From Geodermatophilus sp. DSM 45219 (GTDB lineage Bacteria; Actinomycetota; Actinomycetes; Mycobacteriales; Geodermatophilaceae), in NCBI RefSeq assembly GCF_900104025.1, contig NZ_FNIQ01000002.1, positions 620,001 to 684,000 of the forward strand: 64,000 bases of DNA, written 5' to 3'. Position 1 is the stretch's first letter, and each line of letters starts with the position of its first letter. The notes below the pieces were generated by a model, which was given only the letters and a program-made list of their open reading frames with translations, searched no databases and was not told where the DNA came from. A program made the translations under genes and the position numbers. Shown piece by piece: positions 7,529-16,086 of the stretch.

Positions 7529-8145
7529 CCGCCCGCACCCTGGCCGTCGTCAGCGCCGGGCTGTCGACGCCGTCGTCGACCCGGCTGCTGGCCGACCGGC
7601 TCACCGCCGCGACCGTCGCCGCCCTGCGCGAGCGGGGCGACGACGCCACGGTGGAGGTCGTCGAGCTGCGCACGCACGCCCGCGACCTGGCCGACCACCT
7701 GGTCACCGGGTTCGCCAACGGGTCGCTGCGGGCCGCGATCGACACCGTGGTCGGCGCCGACGGGCTGGTCGCGGTCACGCCGGTGTTCTCGGCGTCCTAC
7801 AGCGGGCTGTTCAAGACGTTCTTCGACGTCCTGGACAAGGACTCCCTCACCGGGACGCCGGTGCTGCTCGGCGCCACCGCCGGCACCGCCCGGCACTCGC
7901 TGGTCGTCGAGCACGCCATGCGGCCGCTGTTCGCCTACCTGCGCGCGATCCCGGCACCCACCGGTGTCTTCGCCGCGTCGGAAGACTGGGCCGGCGCCGG
8001 CGGTGTGGACGCCGAGCTGGCCCGCCGGATCGACCGCGCGGCCGGGGAGCTCGCCGACCTGGTCGCCGGGCGCCCGTCCGCCAAGCGGCCGGTGGACCCG
8101 TTCGCCGACGTCCCCTCGTTCGAGGAGCTCCTTCGCGGGCAGTGA
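7525..8145 (+). CDS. NAD(P)H:FMN reductase, CE1759 family
   Basis: A 206-residue flavodoxin-fold reductase. The phosphate-binding loop is SAGLSTPSSTRLLADRL, the flavin contact is VTPVFSASYSGLFKTFFDVL and a further loop is LLGATAGTARHSLVVEHAMR. The start overlaps the monooxygenase stop (ATGA), so the two are translated together and the enzyme most likely supplies FMNH2 to its partner. The C-terminus (VDPFADVPSFEELLRGQ) is a family feature. A hairpin follows. Confidence 0.88.
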   Translation: MTARTLAVVSAGLSTPSSTRLLADRLTAATVAALRERGDDATVEVVELRTHARDLADHLVTGFANGSLRAAIDTVVGADGLVAVTPVFSASYSGLFKTFFDVLDKDSLTGTPVLLGATAGTARHSLVVEHAMRPLFAYLRAIPAPTGVFAASEDWAGAGGVDAELARRIDRAAGELADLVAGRPSAKRPVDPFADVPSFEELLRGQ

Positions 8146-8162
8146 GCCTGCACTCCCCCGCT

Positions 8163-8216
8163 ATCACGGCGTCGTGACCACCTCCGGAGCCGGAGGTGTG
8201 GTCACGGCGCCGTGAT
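8163..8216. terminator. Bidirectional hairpin after the FMN reductase gene
   Basis: The left arm starts ATCACGGCGTCGTGACCA and the right arm ends GTGGTCACGGCGCCGTGAT. They pair over about 24 bases with one mismatch and a two-base bulge. It lies between convergent genes ending at 8145 (plus) and 8241 (minus). Confidence 0.8.
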
Positions 8217-8240
8217 CGGCGGAGAGGGTCGACCGCGGGT

Positions 8241-8954
8241 CTACCTCCCCGAGTCGGCTCCGCGCTCGGCGTCGGTGGTCCGCCGGGCCACCGGCACGCC
8301 CTCCGGCGCGGCCGGCGCGCCCCCGGGCACCGGCGCCGACGGCGGCACGGCCGGCTCCGGGTGCCCCCGCAGCCGCGGGTAGAACGCCACCAGGCTCAGC
8401 GCGAGGAGGACGGCGAGGACCACAGCCGTCGTGCCCAGGTAGTCGTCCCAGACGCCCGTCAGCAGCATGAAGGCCGGCACGGCGCACGTCAGCACGCCGG
8501 CGGTCACGGCGATCGCGCCGGTGTAGCGGGTGAGGTCCTCCCGCTTGAGCCCGAGGACGGCGAAGAAGAGCCCCCACAGCACGGCCCAGTAGAGCCAGAT
8601 GACGCCGAAGGCCGCGTCCCTCGGCTGGACGTAGAGGAAGTTCAGCCCGGCGTAGACGACGGCGCAGGCCGCCACGAACGCCGAGAACCAGCCGAGCCCC
8701 GTGCCGTCGAGGTTGCCCAGCAGGTTGATCCCCACGTACAGGTAGGTGAACCCGAAGAGGTACAGACCCGAGGCGCCCAGGATGACGTCCGGGTCACCGT
8801 CGGCCGTGAAGATCAGGTACGTCGGCGTCACCACCTGCAGGGCGCCGACGAAGAGGTTGAGCGGTGCGGCGGCCCGGGGGTCCACCCGGCCCAGCAGCAT
8901 CAGGCCGTTCACCGCCAGCACGGCCCCGACGTACAGCAGTCCGACGCTTCCCAT
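8241..8954 (-). CDS. amiS: AmiS/UreI family amide/urea channel (module 1)
   Basis: A 237-residue protein with about six transmembrane helices in the first 190 residues and a Pro/Ala-rich cytoplasmic tail of about 45 residues. It begins MGSVGLLYVGAVLAVNGLML and has VDPRAAAPLNLFVGALQVV, GFTYLYVGIN and IWLYWAVLWGLFFAVLGL, all typical of AmiS/UreI short-chain amide or urea channels. With the formamidase at 9952-11205 it would bring formamide or related amides into the cell. A GGAG lies about nine bases before the ATG. Unlike its paralogue at 39259, it is separated from fmdA by about 1 kb. Confidence 0.88.
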   Translation of the reverse strand: MGSVGLLYVGAVLAVNGLMLLGRVDPRAAAPLNLFVGALQVVTPTYLIFTADGDPDVILGASGLYLFGFTYLYVGINLLGNLDGTGLGWFSAFVAACAVVYAGLNFLYVQPRDAAFGVIWLYWAVLWGLFFAVLGLKREDLTRYTGAIAVTAGVLTCAVPAFMLLTGVWDDYLGTTAVVLAVLLALSLVAFYPRLRGHPEPAVPPSAPVPGGAPAAPEGVPVARRTTDAERGADSGR

Positions 8955-9337
8955 GTGCGTTCATCTCCTCGCGTCCCGCACCGGTGGGTGGTCCCCCGTG
9001 GTGTCGGCGGAAGCTCCGGCCGGACCGGCGTCGGCGGTCCCGGACGGGCTCCGCCGGGATCAGGCGCGCGGGTGCGACCGGGGAACGGGGCCCGGTACCG
9101 GGGACGGGCGCGGCGCGCGCGCCGGGTGGTGCCCGGTGGTCATCGACGACCTCCCAGCCGGTCGGGGCGCCGCGCCAGGGGGCACGGCGTCGCCCTCGAC
9201 CGCGTGCGGGACGACGATCGTGCCGCCGTCGGGAGGCGTCAATGACCCCCCGGCCGGCACCCGGCGACCATCCGACCGGTGCGTACCGGCACCGCGCGCC
9301 CTCACCCGACGATCAGGCATCGCAGCGCAGAGGCACC
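8955..9337. other. Intergenic region, no confident gene
   Basis: This is 383 bases upstream of the amiS gene. A minus-strand frame from a TTG at 9242 to a stop at 9060 (60 residues) has coding-like third positions only in its first half and matches no family I know, so I do not call it. No clear palindrome like the one in module 2 is present. Confidence 0.5.
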
Positions 9338-9598
9338 TCACGCGCCGGGGCGCGGCCGGGTCCCGTCCGGCATTCCCGCAGGTCCTGCGTCCTCGTCGGC
9401 GAGGGCCGCGTCGAGCAGTGCGGCGAGGCCGCCGATGCTGCGGTGCGGGCCTCCGGTGCGCCGGACGACCGGCTCCTCGTCGGCGTCGTCGTTGCCGGCC
9501 AGCGCGACGGTGAGCTCGTGCGCCGTCCGCAGCGCGGTCGTGCCGAACCGGTCGGCAGCCTCGTGCTGCGCGATCCGGGGCGGCGCGTCGTGGTCCAT
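9338..9598 (-). CDS. Small hypothetical protein in formamide module 1
   Basis: An 86-residue acidic protein beginning MDHDAPPRIAQHEAADRFG. A helix (ADRFGTTALRTAHELTVALAG) is followed by an acidic turn (NDDADEEPVV) and a second helix (GLAALLDAALADED). No family is recognised. It lies in the same direction as fmdA and amiS of module 1. The ATG at 9598 is the most sensible start because upstream codons look non-coding. Confidence 0.4.
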   Translation of the reverse strand: MDHDAPPRIAQHEAADRFGTTALRTAHELTVALAGNDDADEEPVVRRTGGPHRSIGGLAALLDAALADEDAGPAGMPDGTRPRPGA

Positions 9599-9729
9599 CG
9601 CCTCAGTGTGGTCCCGCCCGGCGGCCACCGCTGGGGACGGCCCTCGGCATGAGGCCGCGGCGCGCTGGGTACCGGGCGCCGCGGCGCCCGGATCCACGGG
9701 CCGCGAGAGCGTACGGAGGAGAGCGGTCC

Positions 9730-9897
9730 GTGGAGAGCCGGATCGAGGTCAGCTGGACCTGCCGCCCCTGCGAGGTGGCCGGGCAGGACGCCGAGGTGGA
9801 CGCCGGTGACGGGCCGACGTGCTGGAACTGCGGTGGACCGGTCGTGGTGACCGCCCGGCCCACCGTCCGGACCGGGAGCGGACCGGACACCCGGTAG
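9730..9897 (+). CDS. Small zinc-ribbon-like protein
   Basis: A 55-residue protein starting at a GTG with GGAGGA upstream (9715-9720). It has two CxxC pairs (CRPC and CWNC) about 23 residues apart, the layout of a small zinc ribbon, with strands around ESRIEVSWTC and GGPVVVTARP. The function is unknown. It is antisense-oriented inside module 1, on the opposite strand to fmdA and amiS. Confidence 0.5.
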   Translation: MESRIEVSWTCRPCEVAGQDAEVDAGDGPTCWNCGGPVVVTARPTVRTGSGPDTR

Positions 9898-9951
9898 AGC
9901 GCCCGGCCGCTCCACGTCATGCCGTGGTCGGGGTTCCGTCCCGGGTCCCGG

Positions 9952-11205
9952 TCACGAGGTCACCGCGCACTGCCCCCTGTCCGCCCGGACCGGGCCCGAC
10001 GCCGACGGCGTGATGTCGAAGTCGAAGATCGCCGTCGGCAGGTACAGCGAGCAGCAGGCGTTCGGGATGTCGACCACGCCGCTCACCCGGCCCTCGATCG
10101 GCGCGGACCCGAGCAGCAGGTAGGCCTGCTCGCCCGAGTACCCGAACTTCTCGAGGTACCGGACGGCGTTCAGGCACGCCCGCCGGTAGGCCACCGTGGC
10201 GTCCAGGTAGTAGTTCGTGTCGGTGTCGTGGTCGACCGAGACCCCGATGAAGGTCACGAACTCCGAGTACCGGGGCTCCACGTTCCCCGGCATGAACACC
10301 GGGTTGGTGGTCACGCCGTAGGTCTCCATGCCGCCCTTGATCAGGTCGATGTGGAAGTCGATGAAGCCGCCCATCTCGATGGCGCCGCAGAACGTGATCT
10401 CACCGTCGCCCTGGCTGAAGTGCAGGTCGCCGCCGGACAGCTTCGCGTCCCGCACGTGCACCGGGTAGAAGACCCGTGAGCCACGGGAGAAGTTCTTGAT
10501 GTCGTGGTTGCCGCCGTTCTCCCGCGCCGGCACGGTGCGCGCGCCGTCGCGGGCGATGCCGTCGAGCACGTCGCCGCCGGCCGTCCCGCCCAGCGTCTGG
10601 TCCTCGAGCGGGAGCAGCGCCAGGGCCGGCACCCGGTCGGGATCGGTGTCCGCCAGCGCCTTCTCCCGGCGGTTCCACCGGGCGAGCAGGTCCGCCGACG
10701 GGGCGGTCCCGAACAGCCCGGGGTGGGTGAGGCCGGTGTACCGGACCCCGGGGACGTGCCGGGAGGTGGCCACCTGACCCGAGAAGTCCCAGATCGCCTT
10801 GTAGGCGTCCGGGAAGTAGTCGGTGAGGAAGCCACCGCCGTTGGCCTTGGCGAAGATGCCGGTGTAGCCCCATCCCTGTCCGGGTGCGTCGCCGTGCTCC
10901 TGCGGTGCCTGGACCGGTCCGAGGTCGAGGATGTCGACGACAAGCAGGTCGCCGGGCTCGGCGCCCTCGACCCCGATGGGGCCGCTCAGCATGTGCGCCC
11001 GGTTCAGGTCGACGTCCCGGACGTCGTTGGCCGAGTCGTTGTTGCCGATCTGGCCGTCGGTCCACTCCCGGCACTCGACCCGGATGCTCTGCCCGGGCCG
11101 CACCATCGTGGCGACCGGTACGTCCGGGTGCCACCTGTTGTGCCCGGGTACGGCCTGGTCGCGCATCGACTTGGCCTGGTCCACCGTGAACACCACGTCT
11201 GGCAT
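9952..11205 (-). CDS. fmdA: Formamidase (acetamidase/formamidase family), module 1
   Basis: A 417-residue protein of the FmdA family, which hydrolyses formamide to formate and ammonia in the cytoplasm. Marks include RDQAVPGHNRWHPD, WTDGQIGNNDSANDVRDVDL, GPIGVEGAEPGDLLVVDILD, HPGLFGTAPS, GNHDIKNFSRGSRVFYPV, GGDLHFSQGDGEITFCGAIE and YLLLGSAPIEGRVSGVVDIPNA split over the C-terminal third. By eye most residues are the same as in the paralogue at 37999-39246. The ATG has GGAGAG upstream. The order here is FmdB-type ribbon, fmdA, small gene, amiS. Confidence 0.93.
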   Translation of the reverse strand: MPDVVFTVDQAKSMRDQAVPGHNRWHPDVPVATMVRPGQSIRVECREWTDGQIGNNDSANDVRDVDLNRAHMLSGPIGVEGAEPGDLLVVDILDLGPVQAPQEHGDAPGQGWGYTGIFAKANGGGFLTDYFPDAYKAIWDFSGQVATSRHVPGVRYTGLTHPGLFGTAPSADLLARWNRREKALADTDPDRVPALALLPLEDQTLGGTAGGDVLDGIARDGARTVPARENGGNHDIKNFSRGSRVFYPVHVRDAKLSGGDLHFSQGDGEITFCGAIEMGGFIDFHIDLIKGGMETYGVTTNPVFMPGNVEPRYSEFVTFIGVSVDHDTDTNYYLDATVAYRRACLNAVRYLEKFGYSGEQAYLLLGSAPIEGRVSGVVDIPNACCSLYLPTAIFDFDITPSASGPVRADRGQCAVTS

Positions 11206-11395
11206 GTCGCCACTCTCCGATCTGCGTCGATCGTGGGTCAGCCCGCGCGTTCGGCGGGCCGTACGGGGCCGGTCGCGGTCGGCAGCCCGCTGCCGCCGTC
11301 GGCCGGGCGGTGGGCCGGTGCGGGACCGGCCCGTCCGTCGTCCTGGTCGCCATCACGCCCTCCTCGGTCGGGGCGGACACGTCCGTCCGGACCGG

Positions 11396-11674
11396 TCAGG
11401 GACGGGGCAGGGCACTCCACCGCGGGTCGCGTGCGACCGGCCGGCGAGCAGCGGGCGGCACGGCCGTGGTCACCGCGGGGGCGTCGCCGCTGGCCTCCTC
11501 CCGCAGGCGCGCGGAGGCCTCCGCAGCGGGGGTCCGGTTCAGCAGCGGCGGGGTGTACCAGCGACGGCCGGGTGCACCGCAGGCCGGACACGTGCTCACC
11601 GGCTCGGCGGTGCCGATCGGCCGGTGCACCTCCCAGGGGCCGCACGCCCCGCACCGGTACAGGTAGCTGGCCAT
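11396..11674 (-). CDS. FmdB-type zinc ribbon protein (module 1)
   Basis: A 92-residue protein beginning MASYLYRCGACGPWEV. The first 40 residues are the FmdB/CxxC ribbon (CGAC and, after about 20 residues, CPAC), followed by a low-complexity Ala/Pro tail ending RWSALPRP. FmdB proteins accompany formamidase operons and may regulate or assist them; the mechanism is unknown. The start is placed at the ATG directly before the ribbon. A weak minus-strand promoter (TACGGT at 11713-11718) lies about 40 bases upstream. Confidence 0.75.
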   Translation of the reverse strand: MASYLYRCGACGPWEVHRPIGTAEPVSTCPACGAPGRRWYTPPLLNRTPAAEASARLREEASGDAPAVTTAVPPAARRPVARDPRWSALPRP

Positions 11675-11862
11675 CAGCGGCTCCAGACCTCGGACGGCTG
11701 GGCTCAGCAGGGACCGTAGCCACCTCGCGGCCGGGGTCCACGGCCCTCGACCGCTGTCGGAGGGGTCGATCCCGGCGGTCCGCGCGTCCCTACTCCCGGC
11801 CCCTCCGGCATGACGGTCGGTCGGGCTCACGGCCGACCCCTCGGCGCCGGTGCACACGGGCG

Positions 11863-11916
11863 GCTCCCGTACAGGGTCCCGCCGCGAGCCTGCGGGGGGT
11901 GGGGAGGACGGGGTCC
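11863..11916 (-). repeat. Dispersed intergenic repeat, copy B
   Basis: Read on the minus strand it runs GGACCCCGTCCTCCCCACC, the core GCAGGCTCGCGGCGGG, then ACCCTGTACGGGAGC. It begins four bases after the stop of the glutamate-synthase-like gene, in the same direction. Confidence 0.7.
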
Positions 11917-11920
11917 GCCG

Positions 11921-13495
11921 TCAGCGGACGGCGTCCTCCGAGGGGGTCGCCGAACTCCCCTGGGGCGCCTCGGCCGTCATGATCCGGACGATCTCCGCCC
12001 GGTCGGCGGCCGAGGGCAGCCCCCAGCCCTCCCGGTACCCGTAGACCTCGGCCAGCGGGGTCGACGCCGTCCGCCCGGTGAGCACCTCGACGGCGGAGGA
12101 GTCGATCAGCCCCGGGTGCTCCACCCCGCAGGCCTCGGCGACCTTGAGCAGGTCGCGGCGCAGCGTCCCGATGTAGCCGGCCGCCCGCACCGACTTCAGC
12201 TGCGGGTCCAGGCCGTGCGCCAGCCACGGGTTCTGCGTGGCCACACCGGTCGGGCAGGTGTCGGTGTGGCACTTCTGCGCCTGGATGCAGCCGATGGCCA
12301 GCATCGCCTCCCGGCCGACGTTGACCATGTCGCAGCCCAGCGCGAAGGCCACGATCGCGTTGTCGGGCAGGCCGAGCTTGCCCGCGCCGACGAAGGTGAC
12401 CTGCTCGGCCAGCCCGGCGCGGGCGAACACCGAGTGGACGCGGGCGAAGCCCAGCTGGAACGGCAGGGACACCGAGTCGGTGAAGATCAGCGGCGCCGCG
12501 CCGGTGCCGCCCTCGCCGCCGTCCACGGTCACGAAGTCCACACCGCGGTCGGTGGTCTCCATGAGCTCGGTGAGCTCGTGCCAGAACGACATGTCGCCGA
12601 CGGCGGACTTGACGCCCACCGGCAGTCCGGTCTCGGCAGCCAGCAGCTCGACCCAGTCGAGGAGGCTGTCGACGTCGGAAAACTCCGCGTGCCGCGACGG
12701 GCTGATGCAGTCCACGCCCTCCTGCACGCCGCGGGCGGCCGCGATCTCGGCCGACACCTTCGCACCCGGCAGGACGCCGCCCAGGCTGGGCTTCGCTCCC
12801 TGGCTGAGCTTGACCTCCAGGGCGCGCACGGGCGCGGAGGCCACCAGGTCCTTGAGCCGCTGGAGGTCGAACCGGCCCCGCTCGTCGCGGCAGCCGAAGT
12901 AGGCGGTGCCGATCTGGAAGACCAGCTCGCCGCCGTGCCGGTGATGCACCGAGAGCCCGCCCTCGCCGGTGTTCTGCAGGCAGCCGGCCAGCGCCGCCCC
13001 GCGGTTGAGCGCCTCGACCGCGGCGCCGGACAGCGAGCCGAAGCTCATCGCCGAGATGTTGACGACCGAGTCGGGCCGGAACGCCCGCGCCCGCCCGCGC
13101 GCACCGCCGAGCACCTTGGCCGACGGGAGCCGCACGTCGTGCGCCGAGGCCGGTGTCGACGGCGGCACGGCCCGGCCGAACGTGCGGTGGTTGATGACCG
13201 GGTAGCCGGCGGTGTACTCGAGGTCGTTGTCGGTGCCGAACCCGAAGTAGTTGTTCTCGCCCTTGGCCGAGGCGTACACCCAGCGCCGCTGGTCGCGGGT
13301 GAACGGGCGCTCCTCGTTGTTGCCGGCCACGAGGTACTGGCGCAGCTCCGGACCGATGGACTCGAGCCAGTAGCGCGCGTGGCCGACCACCGGGAAGTTG
13401 CGCAACAGGGTGTGCTCGCGCTGCAGCAGGTCGCGGGCGGCGACCGCGGCCAGGGCGCCCAGCCCGGCGCCGGCGAGACGGAGAGTGCGTCCCAT
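11921..13495 (-). CDS. FMN-binding glutamate-synthase-family protein
   Basis: A 524-residue protein. Residues 1-20 form a hydrophobic N-terminal helix. From about residue 75 the glutamate synthase FMN/Fe-S domain follows: GFGTDNDLEYTAGYPVINH, FRPDSVVNISAMSFGSLS, NTGEGGLS and VTVDGGEGGTGAAPL (FMN phosphate site). The segment GCIQAQKCHTDTCPTGVATQ has the C-x5-C-x4-C spacing of the 3Fe-4S cluster in GltB. No glutaminase domain and no GltD partner are present, so it is one of the stand-alone GltB-like enzymes whose true reaction is unknown. Its place beside the formamidase module could hint at ammonia assimilation, but this is speculation. Confidence 0.85.
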   Translation of the reverse strand: MGRTLRLAGAGLGALAAVAARDLLQREHTLLRNFPVVGHARYWLESIGPELRQYLVAGNNEERPFTRDQRRWVYASAKGENNYFGFGTDNDLEYTAGYPVINHRTFGRAVPPSTPASAHDVRLPSAKVLGGARGRARAFRPDSVVNISAMSFGSLSGAAVEALNRGAALAGCLQNTGEGGLSVHHRHGGELVFQIGTAYFGCRDERGRFDLQRLKDLVASAPVRALEVKLSQGAKPSLGGVLPGAKVSAEIAAARGVQEGVDCISPSRHAEFSDVDSLLDWVELLAAETGLPVGVKSAVGDMSFWHELTELMETTDRGVDFVTVDGGEGGTGAAPLIFTDSVSLPFQLGFARVHSVFARAGLAEQVTFVGAGKLGLPDNAIVAFALGCDMVNVGREAMLAIGCIQAQKCHTDTCPTGVATQNPWLAHGLDPQLKSVRAAGYIGTLRRDLLKVAEACGVEHPGLIDSSAVEVLTGRTASTPLAEVYGYREGWGLPSAADRAEIVRIMTAEAPQGSSATPSEDAVR

Positions 13496-13659
13496 CGGGC
13501 CAGGGTGGCACCGCGGGCACGGTTCCGGCGGGTGTGCCGACGTCCCTCCTCCGGGAGCGGCCGGGCGGGCGGGTGCCGGGACCGCTCAGCCGCACGGTGG
13601 CCACCACGCGTCCCCGTCCGCCCCGTCCCGGGCGACCTCGGGGCGGCTCCTATCAGGGG

Positions 13660-15210
13660 TCAGACGGGGTGCGACGGGGTGTCGTCGAGGGCGTCCAGTG
13701 CGGTGAGGACGTCGGTGAGCGCGTCGGTGGAGCGCTCCACCAGCGGCCGCAGCTCCCGGTAGACCGCGGCATCGGCGGGGTCGGGCTCGACCGGGTCGTG
13801 CACGGTCACCAGCGCGGTCGCGGCGTCCAGGTCCGGCAGCGCGCCCAGCGCGTGCAGGCCCAGCAGGCAGGCGCCGAGGCCGGTGCCCTCCGGGGAGTCG
13901 GCGACCCGGACCGGCAGGTCCAGTGCCGCGGCCAGCGTGCGCACCCACAGCGGGGAGGCGACCGCTCCCCCGGTGGCGCGCACCTCGCGCACCGGCACGT
14001 CGGTGGCGGAGAACGCGTCACGCACCAGCGCCAGCTGCTGGCAGACGCCCTCCACCGCGGCGCGGACCAGGTGCGGGCGGCGGTGCTCGCGGCGCAGCCC
14101 CAGGTAGGCCCCGCGCAGACCCGAGCGCCACCACGGCGCCCGCTCGCCGAGCAGGTAGGGCAGGCACAGCAGCCCCGCGCTGCCGGCGGGGACCGCCGCG
14201 GCCTCCTCGAGCAGGCGGGCGTCGAGGGCGTCGGCCTCCTCGCCCTGCGGCTCGGGGTGACCCGGTTCGACGGCCAGCGCCTGGGAGGCCCAGCGCACCA
14301 CCGAGCCGCCGTTGTTGACCGCTCCCCCGACCACCCAGGCGTCGTCGGTGAGCGCGTAGCAGAACAGCCGGCGCCCGGGGTCGACCGTGGGCGTGGGGAC
14401 GACGACCCGCATCGCCCCGCTGGTGCCCAGGGACACCGCGGCGACGTCGGGGCGGACCGCGCCGATGCCGAGGTTGGCCAGCACGCCGTCGGCGGCGCCG
14501 AGGACGACCGGGGTGCCGGCCGGCAGCCCGGTCGCGGCCGCGACGTCGGCGCGCAGGCCGGGCAGCACCGCGGTCGTGGGCAGCACCTCGCCCAGCTGGC
14601 CGGCCCGCACGCCGGCGATCGCCAGCGCCTCGTCGTCCCACCGGCCGGCGCGGATGTCGTAGAGGCCGGTGGTCGAGGCGATCGACCGGTCGACCACCAT
14701 CGGGCCGCCGCACAGCGCGGCGACGACCAGCTCCTTGACCCCGCCCCAGCGCGGCGTCCCGCTCACCCGGTCGCCGTCCTGCGCCCGCTCCCAGGACAGC
14801 TTCACCAGCGGCGACATCGCGTGCACGGGCGTGCCGGTCCGCGCGTGCAGGGCCGGGGCGCGCCCGTCGGCCACCAGGGCCTGCGCCCACTCCGCGGCCC
14901 GGGCGTCGGCCCAGGTGACCACCGGGCCCAGCGGCGCGCCGTCGCCGTCCATCGGCACCAGGCCGTGCATGGCCGCGGACAGCGCGATCCCCACGACGCG
15001 GTCGCCGCGGTCGCGGGCGAGGGCGGTGATCGCGGTGAGCGCCTCCACGGCGGCCTGCTGCAGGCGGCCGGCGTCGAGCTCGGCGCGGCCGGGGGCGGGC
15101 ACCAGCAGCGGGTAGCCGACGCTGACCAGGTCGCGGACCCGGGCGTCGGCGCCCGCGGTGACCGCCTTCGTCGCCGTCGTCCCGGAGTCCAGCCCGACGA
15201 CGACGTCCAC
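13660..15210 (-). CDS. gntK: FGGY carbohydrate kinase, probably gluconokinase
   Basis: A 516-residue FGGY kinase. The N-terminal phosphate loop is VVVGLDSGTTATKAV, followed by GIALSAAMHGLVPMDGDG (sugar contact), WADARAAEWA, GTPVHAMSPLVKLSW and LGTSGAM; the C-terminal ATP-site Gly motif is VREVRATGGAVASPLW. The pattern AMHGL and the His/Met-rich contact region fit gluconokinase best, giving 6-phosphogluconate. Xylulokinase-like substrates cannot be excluded. The GTG at 15210 is preferred because GGGAGG lies five bases upstream; GTG 15216 overlaps that site. No gluconate permease or regulator is nearby. Confidence 0.75.
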   Translation of the reverse strand: MDVVVGLDSGTTATKAVTAGADARVRDLVSVGYPLLVPAPGRAELDAGRLQQAAVEALTAITALARDRGDRVVGIALSAAMHGLVPMDGDGAPLGPVVTWADARAAEWAQALVADGRAPALHARTGTPVHAMSPLVKLSWERAQDGDRVSGTPRWGGVKELVVAALCGGPMVVDRSIASTTGLYDIRAGRWDDEALAIAGVRAGQLGEVLPTTAVLPGLRADVAAATGLPAGTPVVLGAADGVLANLGIGAVRPDVAAVSLGTSGAMRVVVPTPTVDPGRRLFCYALTDDAWVVGGAVNNGGSVVRWASQALAVEPGHPEPQGEEADALDARLLEEAAAVPAGSAGLLCLPYLLGERAPWWRSGLRGAYLGLRREHRRPHLVRAAVEGVCQQLALVRDAFSATDVPVREVRATGGAVASPLWVRTLAAALDLPVRVADSPEGTGLGACLLGLHALGALPDLDAATALVTVHDPVEPDPADAAVYRELRPLVERSTDALTDVLTALDALDDTPSHPV

Positions 15211-15265
15211 GTGCACCTCCCGTCGGGCCTCGGTCCCCTGCGCGTCCCGGCCCGACGCTAGTGGC

Positions 15266-15919
15266 TCAGCCGGGCAGCGGCGCGCGCTCGGCCGGCTCCG
15301 CCGGCTGCTCCTCGGGCAGCAGGCCGACCAGCGCGACCAGCGCCTCGTCGAGCCGGGCGGCGGTCCGGCGCACCTCCGCCCGCGCCCGCGCCACCTGCTC
15401 GGCGGCCGCGGCCCGCGTCTGCTCGGCCTCGGCCCGCATGCGCTCGCAGTCGGCCAGGGCGTCCTCCTTGACCTGGCGGGCGCGCCGCAGCAGCGCGTCG
15501 GCCTCGGCGCGGGCCACGGCCCGGATCCGGTCGCCGTCGTCGGCACCGGCCTCGGTCAGCCAGGCGGCCTCGTCGGCGGCCAGCCGCAGGATCTCCCCGA
15601 CCCGCTCGGAGGTGCGCACCTGCTCCCGCCCGGCCGGCGAGCAGGCCAGCAGCCGGCGGGAGATCTCCAGCTCCGCCGAGCAGGCGCCGTAGCGGGCCAG
15701 CAGCTCGTCGTTGGCCCGCCGGACGGCGAGCAGCTCGGCCGCGAAGCGGGCGACGTGGTCGTCCACCTGCACCCGGTCGTAGCCGCGCAGCGCGGTGCGG
15801 AACGGCGGCCGCGGCGCGAGCAGGGCGTCCAGGGTGCCGGGCGGCTGCACCCGGTGCTGCTCCGCGCGCGGCGCCGGCGCCCCGCCGCCCCCGGTCTGGA
15901 CCTCGCTGCGTCCGAACAC
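15266..15919 (-). CDS. DivIVA-like coiled-coil protein
   Basis: A 217-residue protein with a short DivIVA-type head (about residues 38-68: FRTALRGYDRVQVDDHVARF). Long coiled coils follow: VRRANDELLARYGACSAELE and AEADALLRRARQVKEDALAD to the Ala/Arg/Glu-rich stretch before the C-terminus. Such proteins bind curved membrane at poles or septa, or act as cell-wall scaffolds in actinobacteria. The GTG at 15919 has GGGAGG four bases upstream. The N-terminal 35 residues are Gly/Pro/Gln-rich and may be disordered. Confidence 0.65.
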   Translation of the reverse strand: MFGRSEVQTGGGGAPAPRAEQHRVQPPGTLDALLAPRPPFRTALRGYDRVQVDDHVARFAAELLAVRRANDELLARYGACSAELEISRRLLACSPAGREQVRTSERVGEILRLAADEAAWLTEAGADDGDRIRAVARAEADALLRRARQVKEDALADCERMRAEAEQTRAAAAEQVARARAEVRRTAARLDEALVALVGLLPEEQPAEPAERAPLPG

Positions 15920-16086
15920 CGCGCCTCCCCGGACTCCGTCCTCGAGCGCCCGGACGGTCCCAGACCGGCAGGCCACGCCGGAAGCCCGGTACAGCGGGCT
16001 CCGGGGCCGGGACGGCCTCGTCCGCCGCCTGCGTGCCGGGCCGGCCACGAGGTGTGAGGAAGGACCGTGGGTCCGGCCGGGTCGGC

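Noticed and set aside
9060..9242. A 60-codon minus-strand frame with a TTG start upstream of amiS
   Set aside because: Coding-like only in part, weak start, no family; kept as an intergenic note.
11206..11395. Short minus-strand frames between the FmdB-type gene and fmdA of module 1
   Set aside because: They run into fmdA in the wrong frame and are Arg/Pro-rich with no conservation I know.
11810..13762. A plus-strand frame of 650 codons
   Set aside because: It is antisense to the glutamate-synthase-like gene, which has clear FMN and Fe-S motifs.
13534..15261. A plus-strand frame of 575 codons
   Set aside because: It is antisense to the gluconokinase gene and is Gln/Arg/Gly-rich without any domain.
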